NCBI RefSeq assembly: GCF_003047285.1
Contig: NZ_PZYX01000014.1
Coordinates: 48,537-112,536 of the forward strand
Length of the DNA stretch: 64,000 nucleotides
Reading direction: 5' to 3'
Origin: Nocardioides allogilvus
Lineage (GTDB): Bacteria; Actinomycetota; Actinomycetes; Propionibacteriales; Nocardioidaceae
The notes under the pieces were generated by a model that worked only from the letters and a program-made list of their open reading frames with translations, was not told the origin of the DNA and ran no database searches. This document shows positions 44,830 to 54,600 of the stretch, in pieces (position 1 is the first letter of the stretch; each line of letters opens with the position of its first letter). Position numbers and translations under genes: made by a program.

Positions 44830-46221
44830 ATGTTCAACGTTGCAGAAGAAATTGGCGAGAAGGTCAAGTCGGTCGTCCCGATGGAGTTGCAGATCCGCGG
44901 GGCTCATCTCTACGACAAGACCCGTCGCTTCGTGACTCGGACCGATGGGCAGAAGATCTTCGTCGAGCGGCCGATCCCGCCGGTGGACGAGGTCGAGCTC
45001 GCCGACATCGACCTGAGCAATCCCTTTCTGTATCGGCAGGGCCGGTGGCAGTCCTACTTCGAGCGGGTGCGCAACGAGGCGCCCGTGCACTACCAGGCCA
45101 ACAGCCCCTTCGGACCGTTCTGGTCGATCACCCGCCACGCCGACATCATCGCCGTCGACAAGAACCACGAGGCCTTCTCCGCCGAGCCCTTCATCATCAT
45201 CGGCGAGCCGCCGCGGTTCATGGACATCGCCATGTTCATCGCCATGGACCCGCCGCGACACGACCGACAGCGGGCGGCAGTTCAGGGAGTTGTCGCGCCC
45301 AAGAACTTGCGCGAGATGGAAGGCCTGATCCGGTCCCGCGTCAAGGAGGTGCTGGACGAGCTTCCCGTCGACCAACCCTTCAACTGGGTCGACCGGGTCT
45401 CCATCGAACTCACGGCGCGCATGCTGGCCACACTGCTCGACTTCCCCTACGAGCAGCGACACAAGCTCGTCGAGTGGTCGGACCTGGCGACCTCGATGGA
45501 GCAGGCGAACGGAGGACCTTCGGACAACGACGAGGTCTTCCGCGGCATGGTTGACATGGCGCGCGGTCTCAGCGCGCTGTGGCACGACAAGAAGACTCGC
45601 CTCGCCGCAGGGGAGGAGCCGGGCTTCGACCTCATCACCATGCTGCAGAGCAACGAGGACACCAAGGACCTCATCGACCGTCCGATGGAGTTCTTGGGCA
45701 ACCTGACCTTGCTCATCGTCGGGGGCAACGACACCACGCGAAACTCGATGAGTGGCGGCGTGCTGGCTCTGAACCAGTTCCCCGACCAGTTCGAGAAACT
45801 GAAGGCGAACCCCGACCTCATCCCGAACATGGTCTCGGAGATCATCCGGTGGCAGACCCCCCTGGCCTACATGCGCCGGATCGCCAAGAAGGACACCGTC
45901 CTCAACGGACAGTTCATCCGCAAGGGCGACAAGCTCGTCATGTGGTACGCCTCGGGCAACCGCGACGAGCGGGTCTTCGAGCGACCCGACGAACTCGTCA
46001 TCGACCGCAAGAACGCCCGCAACCACATTGCGTTCGGCTTCGGTGTGCATCGATGCATGGGCAACCGCCTGGCCGAGATGCAGCTGCGGATCCTGTGGGA
46101 GGAACTGCTGACCCGCTTCGAGAAGATTGAGGTCGTCGACGAGCCGGAGTACGTCCAGTCCAACTTCGTCAGAGGAATCAGCAAGCTCACGGTGCGCCTG
46201 ACCCCGAAGACCCAGGCATGA
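44830..46221 (+). CDS. Cytochrome P450, CYP153-like hydroxylase
   Basis: A 463-residue soluble class I P450. The I-helix has GGNDTTRNS (about residue 297-305), the ExxR helix is SEIIRWQTP, and the heme-binding loop FGFGVHRCMGNRLAEMQLRILWEE holds Cys409. The loop and its neighbours match CYP153 enzymes, which hydroxylate the terminal methyl group of medium-chain alkanes or fatty acids; substrate is inferred. I use ATG 44830; a TTG one codon earlier is unlikely. The ATGA overlap with the reductase gene shows coupling. Confidence 0.9.
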   Translation: MFNVAEEIGEKVKSVVPMELQIRGAHLYDKTRRFVTRTDGQKIFVERPIPPVDEVELADIDLSNPFLYRQGRWQSYFERVRNEAPVHYQANSPFGPFWSITRHADIIAVDKNHEAFSAEPFIIIGEPPRFMDIAMFIAMDPPRHDRQRAAVQGVVAPKNLREMEGLIRSRVKEVLDELPVDQPFNWVDRVSIELTARMLATLLDFPYEQRHKLVEWSDLATSMEQANGGPSDNDEVFRGMVDMARGLSALWHDKKTRLAAGEEPGFDLITMLQSNEDTKDLIDRPMEFLGNLTLLIVGGNDTTRNSMSGGVLALNQFPDQFEKLKANPDLIPNMVSEIIRWQTPLAYMRRIAKKDTVLNGQFIRKGDKLVMWYASGNRDERVFERPDELVIDRKNARNHIAFGFGVHRCMGNRLAEMQLRILWEELLTRFEKIEVVDEPEYVQSNFVRGISKLTVRLTPKTQA

Positions 46222-47420
46222 CGCGGGGGACTGCGCTTGTCGTCGGAGCCAGTCACGCCGGCGCGCAGGTGGTGGCGGGCTTGCGTCAGCAGGGGTGGTC
46301 CGGGCGAGTCGTCCTCATCGGCGACGAGGCAGTCCTTCCGTACCACCGGCCGCCGCTGTCGAAGGCTTACCTGTCGGGAAAGAGCGCCATCGGCGAGCTG
46401 GCGATCCGGAAGCCGGACTTCTATGCGAAGCAGGAGATCGAGCTGCGAGATGCTCGCGTGGAGTCGATCGAGCGAGCAGAGCGCCGGCTTGTGATGGCTG
46501 ACGGTCGCAGCTTGTCCTACGACAAGCTCGCGCTGTGCACCGGCGGGCAGGCACGGCGGCTCCCGGTCCCGGGAGCCGATCTCCCGGGCGTCCATTACCT
46601 GCGCACGTTTGCCGATGTAGAGCAGATCCGGGAGTCGGCGCAGCCAGGTAAGCGCGCGGTGATCGTGGGCGGCGGCTACATAGGCTTGGAGACCGCAGCG
46701 TCCCTCCTTGCGTTGGGCCTGGACGTCACCGTCCTCGAAGCCGCCGAGCGGGTGCTGATGCGGGTCACGGCGCCGGAGGTGTCGGCCTTCTACGAGCGGA
46801 TCCACCGCGAGGCGGGTGTCACGATCCGCACCGGCGCCCTGGTCGAGGCCATGACCGGCGAAGATCGCGTCCGTGAGGTCCAGCTCGCCGGCGGGGAGCG
46901 GCTTCGCGCCGACCTCGTGGTCATCGGCGTGGGGATCGAGCCGAACACCGAGCTGGCCGCGGCCGCAGGCCTTGTCGTTGATGACGGCGTCGTCATCGAC
47001 GACAACGCCCGCACCAGCGACACCGACATCGTCGCGGCAGGCGACTGCACCAGCCACTGGATGACGCACTACGGGCGCAGGATCCGGTTGGAGTCGGTGC
47101 CCAGCGCCGGCGAGCAGGCAAAAGCCGCGGCGGCGACGATGTGCGGCAAGGAGAAGACCATCGCCGCGCTGCCGTGGTTCTGGTCCGACCAGTACGACCT
47201 CAAGCTCCAGATCGCCGGCCTGAGCGCCGGGTACGACGAGATCCTGCTCAGCGGCGACCCGACTCGAGACCGCGACTTCACCTGCTTCTACCTGCGTGAG
47301 CAGAAGTTGATCGCAGCCGACTGCGTCAACCGACCGCGCGACTTCATGCGAAGCAAGCAGAAGATCACCGAAGGGCTCGAGGTCGATCGCGCCGAGCTGG
47401 TGCAGATCGCAGCGGACTGA
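46218..47420 (+). CDS. FAD-dependent ferredoxin reductase
   Basis: A 400-residue putidaredoxin/rhodocoxin reductase-like flavoprotein. FAD-binding motif LVVGASHAGAQVVAGLRQ, the NAD-binding GGGYIGLETAASLLA, and the C-terminal IVAAGDCTSHW. It takes electrons from NADH to the ferredoxin for the P450. It overlaps the P450 gene by 4 bases, completing a self-sufficient three-protein hydroxylase. Confidence 0.92.
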   Translation: MTRGTALVVGASHAGAQVVAGLRQQGWSGRVVLIGDEAVLPYHRPPLSKAYLSGKSAIGELAIRKPDFYAKQEIELRDARVESIERAERRLVMADGRSLSYDKLALCTGGQARRLPVPGADLPGVHYLRTFADVEQIRESAQPGKRAVIVGGGYIGLETAASLLALGLDVTVLEAAERVLMRVTAPEVSAFYERIHREAGVTIRTGALVEAMTGEDRVREVQLAGGERLRADLVVIGVGIEPNTELAAAAGLVVDDGVVIDDNARTSDTDIVAAGDCTSHWMTHYGRRIRLESVPSAGEQAKAAAATMCGKEKTIAALPWFWSDQYDLKLQIAGLSAGYDEILLSGDPTRDRDFTCFYLREQKLIAADCVNRPRDFMRSKQKITEGLEVDRAELVQIAAD

Positions 47421-47509
47421 TCTCGTCGGCTCCGCTCAGGCGCGCTGCCACCGCTGATTGATCAACGCTTCCGCATTCGCTCGCTCCACCTGACGGGGAA
47501 GGACCTCCG

Positions 47510-47599
47510 ATGCAGAACACGATCGTGAACGTCGCGCTGATCACGGCCGCGGTCGTGCGGCATGAAACAGCCATCCATGGATCGGAGCTGACCGCGTGA
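47510..47599 (+). CDS. 29-residue ORF translationally coupled to the BtrH-like gene
   Basis: A short frame, ATG 47510 to TGA 47597-47599, encoding MQNTIVNVALITAAVVRH then ETAIHGSELTA. A ribosome-binding site (GGGGAAGGA) is well placed upstream. The last codon overlaps the GTG of the next gene (GTGA), as in the rest of this operon. The peptide could be a small functional peptide, a leader that couples translation, or chance; I recognise no family. Confidence 0.4.
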   Translation: MQNTIVNVALITAAVVRHETAIHGSELTA

Positions 47600-48678
47600 G
47601 CAGGGTGTTGCTGGACTATCCCCACCGCAGCGCGGGCCATTGCGGGTCGGGCGCGTTGCGCGACCTGGTCGAGTGGGCAGGCCTCGGGTGGGACGGCCCG
47701 CCCCAGGAGGGCCTGGTCTTCGCCCTCGGAGGTGGGCTGGGCTTCAGCTACCTTCGTGTCCCTGGAATGGTGCCGCCCGTCTACCTCGTTGGCCGTGGGG
47801 GAGATATGGAGCTCGATGTGCTCGGCAGGCTGGGCGCTGCCGTCGAGTTCAAGCAGTCCGATGACCCCATCCTCGGGTGGCAGTGGGTGGTCGACGAGCT
47901 CGACGCCGGCAGGCCCGTCATGGTGTGGGCAGACATCGCCAAGCTGCCTTACCTGCGCGTCCGACTCCAGATGAGCCGACATGACATCGTTGTGATCGGC
48001 TACGACGACGCCACGAACACCGCCTTCGTCGCTGACAACGACCGCGAGGACATCCAGGAAGTGCCCTACGAAGCGCTTGCCGAGGCTCGCAGCTCGACCG
48101 CATTCCCGGTTCCGACGAGACATGCCACCTTCGCGGTCCGCTGGCCAGAGAGCCTGCCGGACCTGGCGGTTACCGCTGCTGAAGCGTTCGCGGCGTCCGC
48201 CCATTCCATGCTCACCGGAGGCGACGACTTGGTGGACCTGTCCATCCTGCCGCCCGGAGCATGCGCAGGTTCGGGGCTGGGCGGTGTTCAGGCCTTCGCC
48301 GACGACGTCGCAGCGTGGCCGCACGAGCTGAATGCCGCAGACCTGGAGGCAGCACTACGGGTGCTGCCGGTCTTCGTCGACAAGGCAGGAACCGGCGGGG
48401 GACTCTTCCGGCTGTTGCAGTCCCAGGGCTGCGCGCAGGTTGCCAAGCTCCTCAGCTCAACCGAAGCTGCAGAAGCAGCCGCGGTGGCAGCAGAGTGCGC
48501 GGGCGCGTGGCAGACCCTGGCACGCGCGGCCATCGCTGACGAGTCACTGGCTGCCAGGGCAGCCCGAGTCGCACGCGCGGCCGCAAGCCTTCCTGACCTC
48601 GAAAGGAACTTGGTCGCAGCCCTGCAGCAGGCATCTGCGTCGCTGAACGCAACCGGCGAACCTGGGGCGCGGTCGTGA
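47596..48678 (+). CDS. BtrH N-terminal domain / DUF4872-like protein
   Basis: A 360-residue protein. The start (SAGHCGSGALRDLVEWAGL, then EGLVFALGGGLGFSY) matches the BtrH N-terminal domain, papain-like acyltransferases in which Cys16 would be the nucleophile and a His and Asp downstream (SRHDIVVIGYDD) complete the site. The C-terminal helical part resembles DUF4872. BtrH transfers an acyl group from an acyl carrier protein in butirosin synthesis; here an acyl transfer onto or from a thioester linked to P450 products is a contextual inference. Starts with GTG. Confidence 0.78.
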   Translation: MSRVLLDYPHRSAGHCGSGALRDLVEWAGLGWDGPPQEGLVFALGGGLGFSYLRVPGMVPPVYLVGRGGDMELDVLGRLGAAVEFKQSDDPILGWQWVVDELDAGRPVMVWADIAKLPYLRVRLQMSRHDIVVIGYDDATNTAFVADNDREDIQEVPYEALAEARSSTAFPVPTRHATFAVRWPESLPDLAVTAAEAFAASAHSMLTGGDDLVDLSILPPGACAGSGLGGVQAFADDVAAWPHELNAADLEAALRVLPVFVDKAGTGGGLFRLLQSQGCAQVAKLLSSTEAAEAAAVAAECAGAWQTLARAAIADESLAARAARVARAAASLPDLERNLVAALQQASASLNATGEPGARS

Positions 48679-49208
48679 CGAGCGTCGAAGAAATCCTGGC
48701 GACCTGGCTGGACAAGTTCAAGCCGCACGAAGACGGCGCTCTCCTTCCGCCGCACCACGACCACTGTCTGGCGTGTGGCCCCGACAATCCTCATGGGCAT
48801 CACCTGGTGGTGCACCGTCGCGGCGAGGAGGTCCATGCGGTCCATGTGTTCGATCAGCGCCACGTAGGTGCTCCCGGGATCGCGCACGGTGGTGCCGTGG
48901 CTACGGTTCTCGACGATCTGTTCGGCTTTCTCCTCTACCTCACCGGCGCCCCCGCGGTCACCCGGCAGCTCGAAGTGCGTTACGACTCGCCTGTGCTCCT
49001 GGGAGTGGCCTACGAGTTAGTTGCCAAAATCGTTCGTGTAGAGGGACGCAAGCGCTTCGTCGAGGCCGAGATGCGCGACACCTCGGGAGGTTCGGTGGCC
49101 TTCGCATCGGCGCTGTTCCTGCGCGTGGACGAAGCCCACTTCAGACAGGGTGCCAGCAACTCTCCGCCCTTGGTCGCACCCGGTGTGAGCGGACAGGCCG
49201 CCCCGTGA
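48675..49208 (+). CDS. PaaI-like hotdog-fold thioesterase
   Basis: A 177-residue hotdog thioesterase. HDHCLACGPDNPHGHHLVV and GAPGIAHGGAVATVLDDLFGF are the family's substrate-entry and catalytic region (Asp in the helix). It hydrolyses acyl-CoA thioesters. The GTG start overlaps the previous stop (GTGA). A role in releasing a product from a CoA ester in the P450 pathway is likely. Confidence 0.85.
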   Translation: MTSVEEILATWLDKFKPHEDGALLPPHHDHCLACGPDNPHGHHLVVHRRGEEVHAVHVFDQRHVGAPGIAHGGAVATVLDDLFGFLLYLTGAPAVTRQLEVRYDSPVLLGVAYELVAKIVRVEGRKRFVEAEMRDTSGGSVAFASALFLRVDEAHFRQGASNSPPLVAPGVSGQAAP

Positions 49209-49275
49209 CCGGTAGTTGTCGTTCGCCCTCCAGTTCAACGAGACGCCCACACCCGTGGGCGCAGATTGGGACGTC

Positions 49276-50106
49276 ATGACCTCCAGCTCACTTCGCGGCC
49301 AAGTCGTCGTCATCACCGGCGGCGCACGAGGCATCGGCTACGCGACCGCGCGCACGCTCATCGAGCGTGGCGCTCGGGTGGCCATCGGCGACATCGACGA
49401 GACGCGCCTGCTCGCAGCGGCAGACGAGCTCGGGCTCGAGGTCACGGGCCGCCTCGACGTGACGGATGCGGAGTCGTTCCGTGCGTTCTACTCGATGGTC
49501 TCCGAGCGGCTGGGCACACCCGACGTGCTGATCAACAATGCCGGCATCATGCCCGTCGGGCCGACCCTCGAGGAGCCCGAGGAGGCGGCCCGCCGCATGG
49601 TCGACATCAACCTCCACGGCGTCATTACCGGCACCAAGATCGCCCTCGCCTCGATGCTCCCTCGCCGCAATGGACACATCATCAACATCGCGTCGATGGC
49701 GGGCGAGGCGTTCGTCCCCGGTGCGGCGACCTACTGCGCCACCAAGGCCGCAGTGATCGCATTCACCGAAGCGGTCCGCCTCGAGCACCGCACCAGCGGG
49801 GTCAGTGTCTCCTTGGTGCTGCCCACGTTCACCAACACCGAACTGGTTGCCGGCACCACCGGGCCACGGGGATTCCGCAATGCGGAGCCCGAGGAGATCG
49901 CGGACGCGATTGCCGGGCTTCTCGAGAGGCCACGCCCGCGTGCCTACGTCACCAGGGTCATGGGCCAAGTGCTGGCCGCGCAACGCTTCATGCCCCGTTC
50001 CGTGGCCGAGGGCCTGGCCCGGCGTCTGGGCGGAGAACAGATGTTCCTGGCGGGCGTGGACACATCAGCGCGCCAAGCCTACGAACAACGCGCCAGGAAA
50101 TCTTGA
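49276..50106 (+). CDS. Short-chain dehydrogenase/reductase
   Basis: A 276-residue SDR. GGARGIGYATAR (cofactor motif), NNAGIMPVGPT, catalytic Ser in INIASMAGEAF and Tyr/Lys in YCATKAAV are all present. An acidic residue after the second strand (GDID) favours NAD. The ATG at 49276 is chosen; a TTG at 49216 in frame is an alternative. It ends the P450 module and probably oxidises an alcohol product, for example of the P450. Confidence 0.88.
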   Translation: MTSSSLRGQVVVITGGARGIGYATARTLIERGARVAIGDIDETRLLAAADELGLEVTGRLDVTDAESFRAFYSMVSERLGTPDVLINNAGIMPVGPTLEEPEEAARRMVDINLHGVITGTKIALASMLPRRNGHIINIASMAGEAFVPGAATYCATKAAVIAFTEAVRLEHRTSGVSVSLVLPTFTNTELVAGTTGPRGFRNAEPEEIADAIAGLLERPRPRAYVTRVMGQVLAAQRFMPRSVAEGLARRLGGEQMFLAGVDTSARQAYEQRARKS

Positions 50107-50175
50107 GACCAGACCCAAGGCAGCGAAACCTTGGGGAACGAGTCCCAGCGGCGCGTTTGACGGGACGGTGGCCGG

Positions 50176-50207
50176 GAACGGCACGCGGAGCGTGCCACAG
50201 AGGGAAC
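50176..50207 (-). repeat. 32-bp module-border repeat, copy 2 (inverted)
   Basis: Reverse complement of the 43067-43098 repeat with one mismatch. It lies 70 bases after the SDR stop, so the two copies face each other across the 7.1-kb P450 module. Confidence 0.8.
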
Positions 50208-50560
50208 CTGTTGCGACAACGACGCTGGTCGCGGCGTAGAGCCGGAGCTATGTGTCCCGTAAGGGCTGTCCGGGTAACCGTCCCGGGACGCGGGCGTCGT
50301 ACGGCAGGGACCGACACGGTGCTGGCGTCGATCAGCGGCTCGAGTTGCACCACATCAGGGACTCTCTCCTCACTAGTTCGGCTTCATAGCCATATGGCGC
50401 AGATGCGTGTCACGGGATGCCCTCAAGCTGCTCGCGGACTACCGATCGGCCGCCGCGACGGGACCCAAATTGTCCGGTGCTCGAGGTCGGGAACTCGGTC
50501 AAAGCCTGAGAGCCGGCGAAGAATCCCTCACGCCCCCAGTGCTGGTTGACACCTACTGTC

Positions 50561-50580
50561 CACGAGTGACCACGAGTGAC
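50561..50580 (+). repeat. Two tandem CACGAGTGAC units
   Basis: Two exact 10-bp units in tandem, about 150 bases upstream of the hypothetical gene. Possibly a regulator or iteron-like site; only two copies exist. Confidence 0.5.
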
Positions 50581-50726
50581 TTGAGGACTTGAAATCGCTC
50601 TATTGACAGGCATCTGACCGCGGCGCACCTTGGGAGGTAGTTCGCGGCCCAGATGGGTGCTTGTGACCCCACCGCCCCGAACTCGCCGGGTGGACCAGCC
50701 ACCGGTGAAGGCTCGGGGAGATCGCG

Positions 50727-51689
50727 ATGGGACTGGCAACGAATCTTGGCGTTGACGACGACAGATCGCCGCTGATGGTGGCCGCTCATCGAATCTGGAC
50801 GCGCTGGTGCGCGGCCGACCCGGAGCTGGCCGTGGTCGAAGACCTGGGCGATCTACCCGCGTGGACGCGGCGTGCCACGGCATCAACGAAGGGCGCGGTC
50901 CTCTCGAAGCTCGCGGCCCTGACGGCGTACGACGAAGAAGCCGTGACCGTGCTGGTGTGGCTCCTCATCCCTGGTGCCACCAGGATCGCCGACAACCTGC
51001 GCGATCTCCATCCCGACATCGACCGCATGGTGGCTGGACAGTTGTGGCTCGAGGCAGCGCAAGCACACGAGCTGGACGGGGGGAAGGTGGCGGGGAAGAT
51101 CCTCGGACGTACCCGCCGTGAGGTGGGTGCCGATCTCGGGGTGGGCGATCTCGCCAGGCGACGTGACCGGGTGTGGGCGGAGGCGACCCGAGTCGAGTAC
51201 GACGCCACAATTGGGTTCGCGCCTGAGGACGACGGATCACAGGGCGACGCGTTCTGGGATCTGACGGGCTTTATGATCGAGGCGATGGACGTGAACGCGA
51301 TCCACGTCTTCGACGCGGTCCTGTTGGGCGATCTGGCGCGGGTCGCCGCTGAGTTGGACGTCGGTGCGCGTCGTGGGCGGATGGGTTTGACGACGCCGGC
51401 GGTGGTCGACGTGGTCGCGGAATGCGTGCACTTGTCCAGCCGAGCGATCCGTCGCCGCGCGTCGGCGGCGCTCGATCGATTGGCCGAGTACGTCAACGTC
51501 CGTGACGACGAGGCGAGGTTCTTGGTGTGGCGCGCTCAGCACCCCACCTGCCAGGTGACGGCGGCTGAGGAGATGCACCTCGTGATCAACGAGGACCACG
51601 ACGCCCACTTCTTCAGAGTCCGAGACCTGCCGCCGGGCGCGTGGGCGCCCGACGTTGCTGCGAATCGTCGACCCGGCGCTGCTGGGTAG
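50727..51689 (+). CDS. Hypothetical protein of mobile-element type
   Basis: A 320-residue mostly helical protein, ATG 50727 with GGGGAGA upstream. It is acidic with no membrane segment. A segment about residues 225-260 (SSRAIRRRASAALDRLAEYV) resembles sigma-factor-like helices, but this is weak. I do not recognise the family; similar hypothetical genes sit beside relaxases in actinobacterial elements. Its last 77 bases overlap the 3' end of the convergent relaxase gene. Confidence 0.6.
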   Translation: MGLATNLGVDDDRSPLMVAAHRIWTRWCAADPELAVVEDLGDLPAWTRRATASTKGAVLSKLAALTAYDEEAVTVLVWLLIPGATRIADNLRDLHPDIDRMVAGQLWLEAAQAHELDGGKVAGKILGRTRREVGADLGVGDLARRRDRVWAEATRVEYDATIGFAPEDDGSQGDAFWDLTGFMIEAMDVNAIHVFDAVLLGDLARVAAELDVGARRGRMGLTTPAVVDVVAECVHLSSRAIRRRASAALDRLAEYVNVRDDEARFLVWRAQHPTCQVTAAEEMHLVINEDHDAHFFRVRDLPPGAWAPDVAANRRPGAAG

Positions 51690-54600
51690 CCATCTGCTGC
51701 ACGCGGTAGGCGAGCGCCTCGACAGTGTGCTCATCGGGGAGGGGCTTCCGCATCGACGTCGCTCGGCGAAGCAGGAGACCGGCGTTCATTCCCGCCCGGT
51801 CGAAACCATCGAGCTCCCGTGCCAGGTCGAGAACGTGTGTCCCGCGCAGCTCTGGTCGGCCGATCGACTTCGCGATGCGCTCCTCCCAACCCTGGACGGA
51901 GGGCGGGTAGAGATCGTTGATCCGTCGTTGCAGGCGTCGGGCGTAGAAGTGCGCGGCTGGGTCGCTGACGCGGGGACCGAGAAGGCTCCGGTCGTCGTCG
52001 AATACACCGTTGGCCGCCCGCCACACCACAACCTCGGCACGGAGGTCTGGTGTGAGCACGTCGTCGAACCTGGCCAGTGGCTCCGGCAGATCCGCGCATC
52101 GGCGCACCTGGTCGCCGAGTGAGGCGACGCGATCGGCGCGCGACTCGAGGTACGCCGACCAGTCGCCGTACGCCTGCAGTTCGTCTGGGACACCGGGAAG
52201 CCAGGGCAGCGGACCGGCTGTCGACGCCAGCTCATCGGCGGCGTCGCGCCCGAGGAGCCGCTTCGTGGCCATGGTGACGGCATCGGCGTACCGACGTGCG
52301 GCGTCGCGGAGCTGGGTCGCGGCACTGGTGGCGTTGGCGAGCTCGGTTGTCGCGGAGACCGCGGAACCGTCGCGGTCGACGACCCGGTCGAGGGTCGCGG
52401 CCGCGGTCAGCTGCTCGTCGATCCCGGGCAGAAACTGTTCATCGTCCCGTTCGCTCGCTGCTTGGTCGGTGATGAGGTGCAGGTGGTTCTCGGCCCGAGC
52501 GCGGGTCAGCATCGTGTAGAGCAACTGTCGATCTTCGGAGCCGGTGACGATGCCGTGCATGACGTCGGCCGTGCTGCCTTGCGCTGCATGGACGGTGGTC
52601 GCGTAGCCGAGCTCGACGTGCGCGGCGACGTACTCCACGGGGAGCACGACCTGCAGGCGCGTACGCAGGTGGCAGGCCCGGATCGAGCCGTCGCCCGCGA
52701 CTCCGGTGACGGTCCAGCGGTCGCCGTTCTTGACCCAGTCCGTGGCGCTGATGCCGAGGCGACGGTCGTTGTGTCGAGTGAGGATGGTGTCGCCGACGGA
52801 GGCTTGGTTCCCGTCCGTCAGCTCGACCTCTCCGGGTGGACGCAAGCCTGCCAGCCGGGACTTCCGCGCAGCGTGGTTGAGCCGTGCGACCAGGTCGCGG
52901 GTCGGTGCGAGCATCAGGCACTCACGTCCGGCTGCTTGTTCGGTTGACCAGGCGGCGAGGACGTCGGAGAGGCTGGCGTCGGTGTCGCCGACGTGCACGC
53001 GGTCGTGGTCGAGGTAGAAGCCGAGAGCGGCGCGGTCGCCCGCGCGCAGGTCGAGCGACGCGGCGGCTTCGGTGGGGTCGTCGAACCGGACGACCTCCTC
53101 AAGTCGCACGGCGCCGTGGGTCGTGGCGAGGTCGCGCAGCACGCCGCCGGCACCCACCGCTGCGAGCTGTCGGTTATCACCGATCAGGCGCACGCGGGCA
53201 CCGCGATGGGCGCAGGCAGCGATGACTCGATCGAGGGTGAGCGTGTCGGCCATCCCAGCCTCGTCGATGACCACGACCGTGCGCGGACCGATGCGGACCT
53301 CTTGGTCCCAGCGGAACGCATGGTCGAGCTTGGCGAGGGTCTCAGTCGCCATTCCGGTCGCCTTGGCAAGTACGGAAGCGGCTGCAGCCGAGGGCGCCAG
53401 GCCGACGGCCTCGTAGCCGAGGTCAGCACTGATGATCGCGAATGTATTCATCGCCGTGGTCTTGCCAGATCCAGCCGGCGCGAGCGCCAGAACCACGTGG
53501 TGAGGGTCGGAAAGAAGTGCGCGGACGAGTTCGCGCTGGCCGGCGTTGAGCGCGGTTCCGTCGAGCTCGGCCTTCATCAGGGCAAGCTCGACGTCGAGGG
53601 AGTCGATGACCTCGACGGATTGGATGGCCGCAGCGTCGACGATGCGCCGCTCGGCAGCGAGCATCCGCTCGCTGGTGAAGTGGTCGGCGCCGGTGTGCCG
53701 ATAGACGCTGGTGCCATCGGAGCGTTGCAACCCGGCGGGTTCAGCGATCGGGTCGCGGTCCGGAGTCAGGTTCACCAACGATGTCGTCGCGATCTCGACC
53801 AGGCGCTCCACGATCTCGGGGACCTGATCTGCCGGAACGTTGATGCCACGCACCTGGCGTTCCGCTTCGGCGTACAGGTGCCAGGACTGCCACGTCGCGC
53901 GATGAGCCTCGAGCTCTGCGATCACGCGGGCGGTCGCCTCGCGGAGCCATTGTTCGTCCGCTCGCTGTGGTGCGGAGGTCGTCGGGTTGAGTGCGGCGCA
54001 GATCATCATGTCGAGGCCCCGTTGCCCGAGTTCCTGGACGGCCTCGCTTCGCCACGTCGTACGTTGGTCGGCCTCGGATCGTGGCTCGTGCTTGGCGGCG
54101 CGGGTCTCGAGGTTGGCGCGTTGTGCAAAGGCGATCTCCTCCTTCGGTGTCGGCAGGCGACCGTGTTTCGCGGCGAACTCGTCGGTGAGTTCTCCGGTGC
54201 GGTCCTCGATGTCGTGGCGACGATGCGACCAGCGCCGGCACAGAGTGGGATCGACGCCGTCGATCTCCCGGACGGGTCGCTTGGCGAGCCCCGCCGCTCG
54301 GTCGACGAAACGAACGCCGAGCTGCTCTGTGAGGTGGTGCTCGAGTGCGGTGTTGTAGGCCTCGGAGGCGGCGACGGCGTACTGGTGCAGGACGGTGCCG
54401 TAGACCGAGAGCCACTTGCCCTGGCGGGTCTGCACCTTGTTGGCGACGGCGACGTGGGTGTGCAGGTCGGGATCGCCGGCGCGCGAGTCACGGTGGACGA
54501 ACGCGGCCGCGACCAGGCCGCAGGCCTCGACCTGGCGCACGCCGTCGGTCCCCTCGCGCGTGAAGATCGCGTGTTCCTCCAAGAAGGCGAGCGCGTCCGC

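Larger units (their letters stand above)
50107..50726. other. Gap after the P450 module
   Basis: 620 bp without a supported gene. It holds the inverted 32-bp repeat (50176-50207), two tandem CACGAGTGAC units (50561-50580) and TTGACA near 50605, a possible -35 box for the downstream hypothetical gene. Short frames here match nothing I know. Confidence 0.55.

Noticed and set aside
50107..50726. Transposase remnant in the gap after the SDR gene
   Set aside because: Short frames on both strands showed no catalytic motif or recognisable transposase block.
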